DNA of 64,000 nt from Microbacterium lacus (GCF_039531105.1 NZ_BAAAPK010000001.1:1302001-1366000); one strand, 5' to 3'. Positions 17,490 to 26,606 are shown, counted from the stretch's first letter. A program made the numbers and translations. Notes: generated by a model from the letters alone, not told the origin.

Positions 17490-18358
17490 CGGTCACCATC
17501 GGAACCCGGGTCATCGGCGGCGGCCGGCCCGCCTACGTCATCGGCGAGATCGGACTGAACCACAACGGTGACGTGGAGATCGCCAAGCGGCTCATCGACG
17601 TCGCGGCCGACGCCGGCGCGGATGCGGTGAAGTTCCAGAAGCGCACCCCGGAGATCTCGACGCCCGCGCACATGCGCGATGTGCTGCGGGAGACCCCATG
17701 GGGCACGATGACCTATCTCGACTACCGGTACCGCGTGGAGTTCACCCGGGAGCAGTACATCGAGATCACCGACTACGCCCTCCTGCGAGGTCTCGAGTGG
17801 TTCGCGTCGCCGTGGGATGTGCCCAGCGTCGCGTTCCTGGAGGATCTCGGCGTCTCCGCTCACAAGATCGCGTCCGCGTGCCTGACGGATCTTCCGCTCC
17901 TGGAGGCCGTGCGCGAGACCGGAAAGCCGGTGATCCTTTCGACCGGGATGTCGACGATCGCACAGATCGACGCCGCGATCGATGTGCTCGGGACCGATCG
18001 GCTCGTGCTCATGCACGCGACCTCGACCTACCCGATGGAACCCGACGAGGCGAACCTTCGCGTCATCCCGGCGCTGCGTGACCGCTACCCGGGGGTTCCG
18101 GTCGGCTACTCCGGGCATGAGCGCGGGCTGCAGATCTCCGTCGCAGCGGTCGCCCTGGGCGCCGTTGCCGTCGAACGTCACATCACCCTCGACCGGACGA
18201 TGTGGGGATCCGATCACGCCGCATCGCTCGAACCGACGGGACTGACGCATCTCGTGCGTGACATCCGCATCATCGAGCAGGCGCTCGGCGACGGCGTGAA
18301 GCGGGTGTTCCCGAGCGAGCAGGCGCCGATGGCGAAGCTGCGCCGCATCCTGACGTGA
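17486..18358 (+). CDS. neuB: N-acetylneuraminate synthase-type enzyme, short form
   Basis: 290 aa. Condenses phosphoenolpyruvate with a hexosamine (or hexose) derivative to make a nine-carbon sugar. NeuB barrel features: YVIGEIGLNHNGD, ADAVKFQKR near residue 50, ILSTGMSTIAQID and YSGHERGLQISVAAVALGA. Typical NeuB is about 340-350 aa with a C-terminal SAF/antifreeze-like domain that closes the active site of the dimer partner. This protein ends right after the barrel (MAKLRRILT), so the SAF domain is absent. No neuC epimerase is in the window; the precursor could be an existing sugar phosphate. Confidence 0.85.
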   Translation: MTVTIGTRVIGGGRPAYVIGEIGLNHNGDVEIAKRLIDVAADAGADAVKFQKRTPEISTPAHMRDVLRETPWGTMTYLDYRYRVEFTREQYIEITDYALLRGLEWFASPWDVPSVAFLEDLGVSAHKIASACLTDLPLLEAVRETGKPVILSTGMSTIAQIDAAIDVLGTDRLVLMHATSTYPMEPDEANLRVIPALRDRYPGVPVGYSGHERGLQISVAAVALGAVAVERHITLDRTMWGSDHAASLEPTGLTHLVRDIRIIEQALGDGVKRVFPSEQAPMAKLRRILT

Positions 18359-18365
18359 GCATTCG

Positions 18366-19610
18366 GTGAGCCGTCCGCACCGCATCGTCGCGCTCGCGGA
18401 CACCGATTCCTACGTCAAATGGGCAGCCGCGCTGCTGGGCAGCATGCCGGAGTCCTGGGATGTGGAATTGCTGATCGTCGAGACCCCGCTGGCGGTCAGC
18501 GCTGCTCAGCAGGAAGCAGCCCTCGCCGGAAGCGGGCTGCGAGCGGAGGATGTCCGGCGGGTCGAATACGGCGATCTGACACAGGTGCTGTCGGCGCGGG
18601 ACGCCGATGCGGTGCTGGTCGCGGCTCGGGGCCCGGTCGTCCGTGTGCTGATCTCGCTCGTCGCGGAGCTCGATCCGCGGCCCGTCATCGTCTCGGGCCT
18701 TCCGGGGATATCGATCCCCGCGACCACCGCCGCGATGGTGCACCGGATGCAGTCCGACATGTTCGTCCTGCATTCCACGCGCGAGGTCCGCGAGTTCGCG
18801 CGACTGGCGCAACGCCGCGGGCTCACTCAACGGTTCGGGCTCGCGAGTCTGCCTTTCGCTTCTCCGACCGCAGTGCGCGGGGACGGAGGAAGCGACCTGG
18901 TCTTCGCGTCTCAGTCCATCGTCCCTCGTGGGCGCGTTGACCGGGTCCGCGTGGCGCGCCTTCTCATCGCGGCTGCTCGTGCGCATCCGGAACGGCGTGT
19001 CATCGTCAAGGAGCGCGCGGCGGCCGGCGAGCATCAGACGCACGCGCAGAAGTACTCCTACCCGGACTTGCTGCGAGGGCTGGGGCCGTTGCCGGCCAAC
19101 CTGGTGGTCTCGACGGAGCCGATGGGGCGGGTGCTCGCCTCGGCGGAGGGACTGGTCACCGTCAGCTCGACCGCGGCGATCGAGGCGGTTGCGCGAGGGA
19201 TCCCCGTGATCGCGCTGGACACCTTCGGCGTGGACGACGCGTTGATCAACCCGGTCTTCGTCGGAAGCGGGCTGTTCGGGTCGGAAGAGTCTGTCGTGCG
19301 ACGACAGTTCCGGTTTCCGGATCAGGGATGGCTCGCCGACAATTATTTCCACGACCCGACAGTCGACGACTGGGTGGAGCGCCTGGACGGGCTTGTCGGT
19401 CGCCGTCGTCGCGGGGCGCTTCCGCCAAAGGCCGGCCGCCGTCGTCGCGGGGGTCGCGTGCGCGACGTCTGGGAGCGCAAGCTGGCACTCGGCCATAAGG
19501 ACCGCACTCCCGCGGGTTACGCAGTCTTCGCGATCGTCGCGCCCATGCGCGTTGTGCTGCGTCCGCTGCTACGGCCGTACTACCGCCGCAAGCTCAGGCC
19601 GAGTGGGTGA
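18366..19610 (+). CDS. DUF6716-like putative glycosyltransferase
   Basis: 414 aa, last gene of the nonulosonate locus. It looks like the DUF6716 putative glycosyltransferase group seen beside neuA/neuB in actinobacteria, with a Rossmann-like start (HRIVALADTDSYVKWAA), VIVSGLPGISIP near residue 105, and GLVTVSSTAAIEAVARGIPVIALD near 260-285, a block shared with capsular glycan transferases. The C-terminus is basic (RRRRG stretches) and may bind membrane. The GTG start lies 7 bases after neuB. Donor and acceptor are not deducible from sequence. Confidence 0.65.
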   Translation: MSRPHRIVALADTDSYVKWAAALLGSMPESWDVELLIVETPLAVSAAQQEAALAGSGLRAEDVRRVEYGDLTQVLSARDADAVLVAARGPVVRVLISLVAELDPRPVIVSGLPGISIPATTAAMVHRMQSDMFVLHSTREVREFARLAQRRGLTQRFGLASLPFASPTAVRGDGGSDLVFASQSIVPRGRVDRVRVARLLIAAARAHPERRVIVKERAAAGEHQTHAQKYSYPDLLRGLGPLPANLVVSTEPMGRVLASAEGLVTVSSTAAIEAVARGIPVIALDTFGVDDALINPVFVGSGLFGSEESVVRRQFRFPDQGWLADNYFHDPTVDDWVERLDGLVGRRRRGALPPKAGRRRRGGRVRDVWERKLALGHKDRTPAGYAVFAIVAPMRVVLRPLLRPYYRRKLRPSG

Positions 19611-19645
19611 CGGCGATCGTGTCCGCCGGCCCGCACCGACGGCGA

Positions 19646-19807
19646 TCAGACGCGGTCGCTCCGAACGATGCTCGCCAGCTCGTCCAGGGCGGCATGGAGG
19701 TTCGCCAGTGCAGCGACGATCTCGGGATTCAGTTGCTGACGCTGCAATGACTCGATCTGATGACGCGCGGCGTCCAGATGCGAGTTGACCTTCTTGATAC
19801 TGGCCAT
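19646..19807 (-). CDS. Small helical hypothetical protein
   Basis: 53 aa, probably two helices (KVNSHLDAARHQIESLQRQQ; IVAALANLHAALDELASIV). Not recognised. Of two candidate starts, the ATG at 19807 is favoured since GGAG lies six bases upstream; the ATG at 19813 touches that GGAG. It sits on the left side of the degraded integrative element, on the same strand as the excisionase-like gene. Confidence 0.5.
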   Translation of the reverse strand: MASIKKVNSHLDAARHQIESLQRQQLNPEIVAALANLHAALDELASIVRSDRV

Positions 19808-19950
19808 GCACATCTCCGTCGGGAAGAGTTTCGTTGCGGAGAATAGCGGACTCGGGTAAACGGCATCCGACGCACGGGCCGCTGGCGACCGTGCTTCTCC
19901 TAGGTGGTGCCCCAGTCGGCGTTCATCCCGAGGCGCCGTGTCCTTCACCT

Positions 19951-20181
19951 TCACGTCCGCGCGGCGGCGTCTGCGACCTCGGATGCAGCCACCCAGGCCT
20001 CCACGTCGTCGAGCGCGTAGACGACCTTGCGGCCGAGCTTGTAGTACTTCGGGCCTTTGTGCTCGTAGCGCCACATCGCGAGCGTGTTCCGGGTGACGCC
20101 GGGGAGGAGTGCGGCGACCTCGTCCGGAGCGAGGAATCGATGACTGAGTTGAGCTGCACCGGTGGGGGACGGGTTCGTCAT
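19951..20181 (-). CDS. Excisionase-like helix-turn-helix DNA-binding protein
   Basis: 76 aa. It has a MerR/HTH_17-type winged helix: FLAPDEVAALLPGVTRNTLAMW, YYKLGRKVVYALDDVEAWV. Such small proteins act as recombination directionality factors or repressors for integrative elements. A strong ribosome-binding site (AAGGAG, 7 bases) precedes the ATG. It faces away from the integrase remnant, and the sequence between the two divergent genes (20182-20286) is AT-richer than the surroundings, as expected for a promoter and att region. Confidence 0.75.
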   Translation of the reverse strand: MTNPSPTGAAQLSHRFLAPDEVAALLPGVTRNTLAMWRYEHKGPKYYKLGRKVVYALDDVEAWVAASEVADAAART

Positions 20182-20286
20182 GATCGACTCCTTCTGCGTA
20201 TCATAAATTCGATTTCACATAAGTAAACGGCTAAGCAATGAAGTTCGTCAATGCCTAGCTGCGAAATAGCGCCGCGCAAAGGCAAG

Positions 20287-20886
20287 ATGGTGTTCGTGGT
20301 GACGGTGATGACGGTCGAGGACACTCCGATGACACTGGACGCGATGACGGAGCGGATCGGCGACTCGCTCCGTATCGCCCCGGCGTTCGTCGCGTCAATG
20401 GTCAACACGGAGGTCGGGGTCGAGACCACCCTCGAGGCGCGCTATCGACGTGACAAGGGTCGGTTCGTCGTTTTCACGGTCGTCAATCGGGCCATTGATG
20501 ACGAGTTCGACCCGGAGGCATTGCGGAGGGCGACGGCGTCGCCGATCCTCCGCGCGGCGATCCCGCAGTGCATGGCCATCGATCTGGAGCGCCAGTTCAG
20601 CGATTCGCAGTGGGTGACGGTGAGCGATCTTGCCCAAAGAGAGGGGCGGCTGCTTCCCGACTTCGTCACGCGCGAGGCGGTGAAACGCGGCGCGAAGCAG
20701 GCGCGGATGGAGGCGATCCAGATCGTCTACGGCGTGAACGCCCTCGCTGGGCTCGCGCCCGTGAAGGCCGTCCAGGAGGAGTTCGGAGTCCCGCACCGCA
20801 CTGCCTCTGACTGGATCGCAACCGCGCGCAAAGGCGGGTGGCTCGAGGGGATGACCTACGCCGTGGGCCGGCAGGCAGAGAGCTGA
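20287..20886 (+). CDS. Hypothetical mobile-element protein with C-terminal helix-turn-helix
   Basis: 199 aa, no enzymatic motif seen. The C-terminal third (APVKAVQEEFGVPHRTASDW, then IATARKGGWL) has the layout of helix-turn-helix domains common next to actinobacterial integrases. The N-terminal part is a mixed alpha/beta region with no match I recognise. The ATG at 20287 has AAAGG upstream; an in-frame ATG at 20251 has no ribosome-binding site, and ATG 20308 is a third possibility. It lies nine bases before the integrase remnant, so they were probably one operon. Confidence 0.6.
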   Translation: MVFVVTVMTVEDTPMTLDAMTERIGDSLRIAPAFVASMVNTEVGVETTLEARYRRDKGRFVVFTVVNRAIDDEFDPEALRRATASPILRAAIPQCMAIDLERQFSDSQWVTVSDLAQREGRLLPDFVTREAVKRGAKQARMEAIQIVYGVNALAGLAPVKAVQEEFGVPHRTASDWIATARKGGWLEGMTYAVGRQAES

Positions 20887-20895
20887 GCCGAGCCG

Positions 20896-22019
20896 ATGGG
20901 AAGCGTCTATTCCTACGAGACCGCGAGTGGAGCGCGGCGCTACCGCATCGCGTATCGACGCCCCGACCACTCGCAGACCTCGGAGCGAGGCTTCAAGACA
21001 AAACGGGACGCCGAGCTGCGGCTCGCCGAGCTTGAGCTGTCGAAGTCGCGAGGTGACTACGTCAACCCCACGCAGGCGCGGGTCACCGTGGCTGCGTGGG
21101 GCGGCCGTGGATGACGCAGCGGGAGGGTGTGCTGAAGCCGTCATCGTTGCGGCCCCTGCAGTCCGCTTGGAAGAAGCACGTCGAGCCGCAGTGGGGGAGC
21201 CGAGCGATCGGCGGCATCCGGCATTCCGAAGTGCAGTCGTGGGTGTCGAGCATCGCGGGCGGACCCACCACCGTCCGCCGAGCGCACGGGATCCTGGCGG
21301 GCATACTGGACGTTGCCGTCAGCGACCGGCGAATCAGCCGGAATGTCGCACGCGAGGTGAAGCTGCCCACGAAAGCGCGATCCGCCGCGCGACACTATCT
21401 GACCCACGCACAGGTGCAGCTGCTCGTCGACAAGGCGCGGCACCCCACCCTCGTCCTCTTCCTGGCCTACACGGGGCTGCGCTGGGGAGAGGCGACCGCG
21501 CTCCGCGTACGACACGTGGATCCCTCGCGCCGCCGTGTCCAGGTCGAGGAGAATGCCGTGCTCGTCTCCCACCAGGTGCATGTCGGCTCGCCCAAGACCC
21601 ACCGATCGCGATCCGTGCCGTACCCCGAGTTCCTCTCCGCGCAGCTGCAGGAGGCCACGACCGGCAAGGCGCCGGACGAGTTGCTGTTCGGGGACGGTCA
21701 CCGGCACGTGAAGCTGCCGGCATCGCGCAACGGGTGGTTCACGAAGGCGGTGCGCGCCGCCCAGGTGGAGGACCCGACATTCCCTCGCATCACACCGCAC
21801 GACCTGCGCCACACGGCCGCCTCGCTCGCCGTGAGCGAGGGAGCGCACGTGAAATCGGTGCAGCGAATGCTGGGGCACGCCTCAGCGGCGATGACGCTGG
21901 ACGTTTACGCGGATCTGTTCGACGACGATCTGGATGCCGTTGCCGCGGCGCTCGATCGCGCCAAGCGCGAATCGGATGTTGTCAAAATGTTGTCAGATGC
22001 AAAAGATCGCGAGTCCTGA
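20896..22019 (+). pseudogene. Tyrosine recombinase/integrase, frameshifted
   Basis: Two pieces of one phage-type integrase in different frames. 20896-21114 gives the N-terminal arm-binding domain (YRIAYRRPDHSQTSERGFKT, YVNPTQARVTVAAWG). The remainder, open in the other frame to 22019, gives the core-binding and catalytic domains: TGLRWGEA (Arg), HDLRHTAA (His-x-x-Arg), LGHASAAMT and LDVYADL (Tyr nucleophile). The break lies at about 21098-21112, consistent with net loss of one base around GGGGCGGCCGTGG. All catalytic residues survive, so the lesion looks recent, or a sequencing error. It ends 24 bases from tRNA-Arg, its likely target. Confidence 0.85.
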
Positions 22020-22043
22020 AGACCCGCGATCCCTTGTGTTTAC

Positions 22044-22119
22044 TGGTGCCCCCGACAGGAATCGAACCTGCGACCTTTGGTACCGGAAACCAACGCTCTA
22101 TCCCCTGAGCTACGGAGGC
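22044..22119 (-). tRNA. tRNA-Arg (anticodon CCG)
   Basis: A 76-base cloverleaf on the minus strand. The acceptor arms GCCTCCG/CGGGGGC pair (one T-G), the anticodon stem is TTGGT/ACCAA with loop TTCCGGT giving anticodon CCG (reads CGG), the T arm is GCAGG/CCTGT around TTCGATT, and CCA is encoded. Its 3' end faces the integrase remnant, the usual arrangement for a tRNA attachment site. Confidence 0.95.
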
Positions 22120-22143
22120 GCACCGATCGAGGTTATCACCGGG

Positions 22144-22971
22144 TCAAGGTGTCGACGGACCCTCGTGTGGAGCATCGGCGATCACCGGCGCCTCGTCGCC
22201 CATCGCCGCGATCGCCTCCGCGAGGCGCGTCGCGAGGTACGCGTGCCCGGCGGTCGAGGGATGGTAGCGCCCGATCGTCGTGTCGATCACCTCGGTGTAG
22301 TTCTCCGTCGTGATCCACTCCTCCGCGATCGGCGAGACGTACCACCAGCCCCGCTCTGCGGCGAGGGCCGCCAGGTCTGCGTCGATGCGGGCGGTCGCCT
22401 CCTCGACGGGCAGGACCTGCGGCGCCGGCCCCATGATGACGACGGATGCCGCCGGATAGAGCGCGGCGAGGGCATCCCACGCGGCGCTCACCGCTTCGCG
22501 ATAGCCCTCTGCGGGCAGGCGCCGGTCGTTGATCGACCCTTCCACGATGATGAGGTCGGGATCGAGCCCCGGATCCAGAGCGGCGATGCGCTCGCCGTAG
22601 GTGCCGCCGTCCAGACCCGGCTTGAGGTACCCGCTGCCGCGCACACCGTCGACCGTGCTCTGCCAGTCCAGGCGTTCGCCGAGCACGTACGCATAGCCGA
22701 GCGTGGGGAGCGACGCGGCGGAGCCGTACGTCCACGAGTCGCCGAAGATCAGCACGCGCGGCTGATCGGGGAGAGCGAGCGGGCGGGGGGCGATGACGCC
22801 GGATGTCGACTCCTCGGCCGTCGCCGTGACGGGGGCCGCGGCATCCGTCCAGGGGTGCAGCGCAGCGAGCAGGCACACCGCCGCGACGGCGGCCGCCACC
22901 AGTGCGACCGCGGCGAATCCGCGCCGTCGACGCACGGGAGTCCCGTGGGTTCGCGGAGGGGTGGCGGGCAT
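22144..22971 (-). CDS. SGNH/GDSL-type hydrolase, membrane-anchored or secreted
   Basis: 275 aa. An N-terminal hydrophobic helix (about residues 20-42) acts as a signal or anchor. The domain follows with RVLIFGDSWTYGSAA (block I, nucleophile Ser), IIVEGSINDRRLP (block III) and YHPSTAGHAYLA (block V His). SGNH enzymes are esterases or lipases acting on acyl or acetyl groups. In block V the Asp normally three residues before the His is Gly (GRYHP). A GTG six bases upstream (22977) is an alternative start. It is divergent from the transglutaminase-like gene. Confidence 0.82.
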   Translation of the reverse strand: MPATPPRTHGTPVRRRRGFAAVALVAAAVAAVCLLAALHPWTDAAAPVTATAEESTSGVIAPRPLALPDQPRVLIFGDSWTYGSAASLPTLGYAYVLGERLDWQSTVDGVRGSGYLKPGLDGGTYGERIAALDPGLDPDLIIVEGSINDRRLPAEGYREAVSAAWDALAALYPAASVVIMGPAPQVLPVEEATARIDADLAALAAERGWWYVSPIAEEWITTENYTEVIDTTIGRYHPSTAGHAYLATRLAEAIAAMGDEAPVIADAPHEGPSTP

Positions 22972-23044
22972 GCTCACGGTCCGAGGGTAAGCGAACTTTC
23001 ATCCTCCGCCGAACGCACCCGATCCGGCGTGCGAGGATACTTCG

Positions 23045-23911
23045 GTGCAACGCGTCGTGACCGCCGAACTGGACCTCGAACTGGGGTCGTCCGTCGACCT
23101 GATCTTCCAGGTGGCGGCCGCGCAGCATGTGCCGATCGTGAGCGAGGAATTGACGTTCACGCAGGGCGAGCGCGTGTACACCCCGACCGAGATCGTCGAC
23201 CAGTCCGGAAGCCGCCTGCACCGCCTCACCGGCGAGGCGGGGCGACTCGAGGTGCGCTACGAGGCGACCGTCGACGGGCAGGCCGCGACGAGCCGCACGA
23301 GCGACCTCGAGGCGATCACCTACCTGCGTCCGAGCCGGTACTGCCAGTCCGACGAGGTGTTCGGTCAGGCGCGGCGGCAGTTCCGGGGGCTGCAGGGACA
23401 CGATCTCATCGCGGCGGTGTCCGATTTCGTCTCGGCGAGCACGACCTACACGCCGGGACTCAGCCAGGGCACCGACAGCGCGGTGACGACCCTCATGACG
23501 GGGCAGGGCGTCTGCCGCGACTACGCGCACGTCGTCATCTCGCTGCTGCGGGCGATGGACATGCCCGCGCGCTACGCCGCCTGCTACGCGCCGGGACTCC
23601 AGCCGATGGACTTTCACGCCGTGGCCGAGGCGTACCACGACGGCGCCTGGTACGTGATCGACGCGACCCGGCTCGCGAACCGACGCTCGCTCGTGCGCAT
23701 CGCGACCGGCCGGGATGCCGCGGACTGCGCCTTCTTGAGCTACCACGGCGGCCACGTCGGCCTCTCGCACATGCGCGTGGATGCGTGGGTGATGCCGGAC
23801 GCCGTCTCATCGGAAGGGCTCGAGGGCGAGGGGCGCGCACCCTCGGCGGATGAGGAACTCTCGGAGGACCCGTCGCTCGATGACTTCACCTCTCTGATCC
23901 AGCTCGCCTGA
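23045..23911 (+). CDS. Transglutaminase-like domain protein
   Basis: 288 aa. A cysteine-protease-like transglutaminase fold with catalytic triad: Cys in GQGVCRDYAH (about residue 157), His in MDFHAVAEAY (about 192) and Asp in YVIDATR (about 206). The N-terminal half is the usual beta-rich domain of this bacterial family. No signal peptide, so probably cytoplasmic. GTG start at 23045. The substrate is unknown; relatives are protein-modifying or protease-like enzymes. The acidic tail (about 255-288) is unstructured. Confidence 0.82.
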   Translation: MQRVVTAELDLELGSSVDLIFQVAAAQHVPIVSEELTFTQGERVYTPTEIVDQSGSRLHRLTGEAGRLEVRYEATVDGQAATSRTSDLEAITYLRPSRYCQSDEVFGQARRQFRGLQGHDLIAAVSDFVSASTTYTPGLSQGTDSAVTTLMTGQGVCRDYAHVVISLLRAMDMPARYAACYAPGLQPMDFHAVAEAYHDGAWYVIDATRLANRRSLVRIATGRDAADCAFLSYHGGHVGLSHMRVDAWVMPDAVSSEGLEGEGRAPSADEELSEDPSLDDFTSLIQLA

Positions 23912-23946
23912 CAGCGCGACGGCAGGGGCGCCCAGGCCCGCGTACG

Positions 23947-23952
23947 TAGACT
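23947..23952 (+). promoter_or_regulatory. -10 hexamer TAGACT, leaderless-type promoter for argS
   Basis: TAGACT ends nine bases before the argS ATG, so transcription should begin within a few bases of the start codon. No ribosome-binding site is present. Confidence 0.5.
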
Positions 23953-23961
23953 GGTGCGGTT

Positions 23962-25626
23962 ATGAACCCCGAAGAACTCGCCGCCGCCTTGCTTGCCGTC
24001 GTCACGCCGATCGCGGAGGCGCGACGAGAGGGTTCGACGGACGGCCTCACCGCGGCTGATCTGACCGTGGAGCGCCCGAAGAACCGCGACCACGGGGACT
24101 GGTCCTCCAATGTCGCGCTCAAGCTCGCGAAGACCGTGGGCGCGAACCCGCGCGAGCTCGCCACGGAGATCGCCGCCGGACTGGAGGCCACGCCCGGGAT
24201 CGCGAGTGTCGAGGTCGCGGGGCCCGGCTTCATCAACGTCCGTCTGGATGCCGCCGCCGCAGGTGCCCTGGCGAAGACGATCGTCGACGCCGGTGCCGCC
24301 TTCGGCACGGGGACCGCGCGCGCGGGCGAGATCATCAACCTCGAGTTCGTCTCGGCGAACCCGACCGGCCCGATCCACCTCGGCGGAACCCGCTGGGCTG
24401 CGGTCGGCGACTCCCTCGCCCGGATCTTCACCTCGCAGGGCGCCCAGGTGACGCGTGAGTACTACTTCAACGACCACGGCGCGCAGATCGACCGGTTCGC
24501 CCGGAGCCTGGTCGCGGCGCACGAGGGCCTGCCCACGCCGGAGGACGGCTACGGCGGCGGGTACATCCTGGACATCGCCAAACGCGTCGCCCTCGCGTAC
24601 GACGGCGACATCGACGAGCTCGAACCGGCGGCCAAGCAGGAGGCCTTCCGCGAGATCGGCGTCTCGTTCATGTTCGAGGAGATCAAGGCGAGCCTGCACG
24701 AGTTCGGCGTGGACTTCGACGTCTACTTCCATGAGAACGACCTGCACGAGTCAGGGGCCGTGGACCGGGCGATAGCGCGACTGCGGGACCTGGGGCACAT
24801 CTTCGAATCCGAGGGTGCAACCTGGCTGCGCAGCACCGACTTCGGTGACGACCGAGACCGTGTCATCATCCGTTCCAACGGGACGCCGGCCTACATCTCG
24901 GGAGACCTCGCGTACTACCTGAACAAGCGCGAGCGCGGCTTCAACCGCTGCATCATCATGCTCGGCGCCGACCACCACGGCTACGTACAGCGGATGATGG
25001 CGATGGCAGCAGCCTTCGGGGACGAGCCGGGCGTGAACCTCCAGATCCTGATCGGGCAGATGGTCAACCTCGTCAAGGACGGTCAGCCGCTGAGGATGTC
25101 CAAGCGCGCGGGCACGGTGGTGACGCTCGAAGACCTCGTCGAGGTCGTGGGGAAGGATGCCGCCCGCTACGCGCTCGTGCGCAGCTCGACCGATTCGAAC
25201 CTCGACGTCGATCTGGACGTGCTGCAGAAGCGCACGAACGACAACCCCGTCTTCTATGTGCAGTACGCGCACGCGCGCACGCACAACGTGGGGCGCAACG
25301 CCGCGGCGTCCGGAGTGGACCGCTCCGCGTTCGCACCCGAGCTGCTCGCGCACGAGACGGAGTCCGCTCTGCTCGGCGCCCTGCAGGAGTTCCCGCGGAT
25401 CGTCGCGTTCGCGGCCGAGGTGCGCGAGCCGCACCGGGTCGCACGCTACCTGGAGGAACTCGCCGGCCTGTACCACCGGTGGTATGACAACTGCCGCGTG
25501 ATCCCGCTCGGCGACGAGCCGATCGAAGACCTGCACCGCACCCGGCTGTGGCTCAACGACGCGACAGGACAGGTGCTGCGCAACGGCCTGACCCTCCTCG
25601 GCGTCGACGCGCCCGAGAGAATGTAG
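23962..25626 (+). CDS. argS: Arginyl-tRNA synthetase
   Basis: 554 aa, the normal length. Charges tRNA-Arg with arginine in the cytoplasm. Class I features: [19 protein letters not shown] (HIGH-type motif near residue 138), [13 protein letters not shown], and MSKRAG (KMSKS-type, near 377), then the anticodon-binding all-helical C-terminus with VQYAHART. An N-terminal additional domain is present (about 1-110). It lies 1.8 kb from a tRNA-Arg gene, on the opposite strand. Confidence 0.96.
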   Translation: MNPEELAAALLAVVTPIAEARREGSTDGLTAADLTVERPKNRDHGDWSSNVALKLAKTVGANPRELATEIAAGLEATPGIASVEVAGPGFINVRLDAAAAGALAKTIVDAGAAFGTGTARAGEIINLEFVSANPTGPIHLGGTRWAAVGDSLARIFTSQGAQVTREYYFNDHGAQIDRFARSLVAAHEGLPTPEDGYGGGYILDIAKRVALAYDGDIDELEPAAKQEAFREIGVSFMFEEIKASLHEFGVDFDVYFHENDLHESGAVDRAIARLRDLGHIFESEGATWLRSTDFGDDRDRVIIRSNGTPAYISGDLAYYLNKRERGFNRCIIMLGADHHGYVQRMMAMAAAFGDEPGVNLQILIGQMVNLVKDGQPLRMSKRAGTVVTLEDLVEVVGKDAARYALVRSSTDSNLDVDLDVLQKRTNDNPVFYVQYAHARTHNVGRNAAASGVDRSAFAPELLAHETESALLGALQEFPRIVAFAAEVREPHRVARYLEELAGLYHRWYDNCRVIPLGDEPIEDLHRTRLWLNDATGQVLRNGLTLLGVDAPERM

Positions 25627-25633
25627 GACCGCG

Positions 25634-26455
25634 ATGACCTCCGGCGACGCCCAGCCGACCCTGCCGCTGCCCCGCAACGCACCGGCCCCGACGGCCCCGC
25701 GTCGTCGGCGCCGGGCGTGGCCGTGGATCGTCGCTCTCATCGTCGTGGCAGGCCTCGCCGTCGGGGCCTGGTTCGCCGGTGAGGCGATCGCCCGGAACGT
25801 CGTGACCAACACGATCCGCGAGCTGGTCATCACGCAGCTCTCCCTGCCTGCCGACCACAAGATCGACGTCGAGGTCGCCGGCGCCGTCCTGCCGCAGCTG
25901 ATCGTGGGCACTCTGCAGGATGTGACGATCTCGTCGGAGGACGTGCAGCTGCAGGCGTTCGCGGGCGACGTGACCGTGCGCGCCCAGGACATCGCGATCC
26001 GCGGCGGTGCCGGTACGGGATCGGCATCCGCCACCGTGGTCCTGGACGAGGAGCAACTGCGGGGCCTGATGTCCACCGTCGAGAACTTCCCGGTGGACTC
26101 GCTCGGACTCGCCGAGCCGAATGTGACCTTCTCGAGCGCCCTCAGCCTGTTCGGACTGACCCTGCCGGTCGGCGTCGCGCTGACGCCGAGCGCCGTGGAC
26201 GGGGACATCGTGCTGAGTCCCACGTCGCTGCAGCTCGCGGGCAGCGACATCTCGGCGGCGGCGCTGAAAGAGCAGTTCGGCGGCCTCGCCGACACGGTCC
26301 TCCGCGACTGGACGGTGTGCATCGCGAAGAACGTCCCGGCGGGGGTCACTCTGTCGTCGATCGCCGTGACGGGGGAGCAGGTGACGGCCGACCTCGTGAT
26401 CGACCCCGCGATCGTCACGGATCCCGCGCTGCAGGAGAACGGGACCTGTCCCTGA
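25634..26455 (+). CDS. DUF2993 (LmeA-like) membrane-anchored lipid-binding-type protein
   Basis: 273 aa. A short proline/arginine-rich cytoplasmic N-terminus, one transmembrane helix (about residues 28-50) and an extracytoplasmic DUF2993 domain with many predicted beta strands (VEVAGAVLPQLIVGTLQDV, VDGDIVLSPTSLQL). In Mycobacterium the related LmeA supports lipomannan elongation and binds phosphoinositides, so a role in lipoglycan assembly is plausible here. It follows argS by seven bases, so probably co-transcribed. Confidence 0.78.
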   Translation: MTSGDAQPTLPLPRNAPAPTAPRRRRRAWPWIVALIVVAGLAVGAWFAGEAIARNVVTNTIRELVITQLSLPADHKIDVEVAGAVLPQLIVGTLQDVTISSEDVQLQAFAGDVTVRAQDIAIRGGAGTGSASATVVLDEEQLRGLMSTVENFPVDSLGLAEPNVTFSSALSLFGLTLPVGVALTPSAVDGDIVLSPTSLQLAGSDISAAALKEQFGGLADTVLRDWTVCIAKNVPAGVTLSSIAVTGEQVTADLVIDPAIVTDPALQENGTCP

Positions 26456-26494
26456 CCGCCGGAGCGCAGTCCGAGCGCGGCATACGGCGTGCTC

Positions 26495-26500
26495 TAGACT
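26495..26500 (+). promoter_or_regulatory. -10 hexamer TAGACT upstream of lysA
   Basis: Same hexamer as before argS and tsaC, but further from the gene: 22 bases before the first in-frame ATG and about 106 before the preferred TTG start. Suggests an internal promoter for the lysA-hom-thrC-thrB unit. Confidence 0.4.
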
Positions 26501-26606
26501 TCAGGGACCGCCCGGCGCGTGAATGCACCGCTGCCGCGGCATCCCGCTCGACCGAGCACCGCCCGCAACAGTCGCGCTGAAGCCTCCTTCCCACGATTGG
26601 TCCGAG

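Noticed and set aside
19905..19920. TGGTGCCCC as a possible left attachment site matching the tRNA-Arg 3' end
   Set aside because: Only the first nine bases match continuously, with scattered matches after. This is too short in GC-rich DNA to call an att repeat.
21096..21114. Programmed frameshift in the integrase
   Set aside because: No slippery heptamer or downstream pseudoknot is evident, and integrases of this type are normally single-frame. A one-base loss is simpler.
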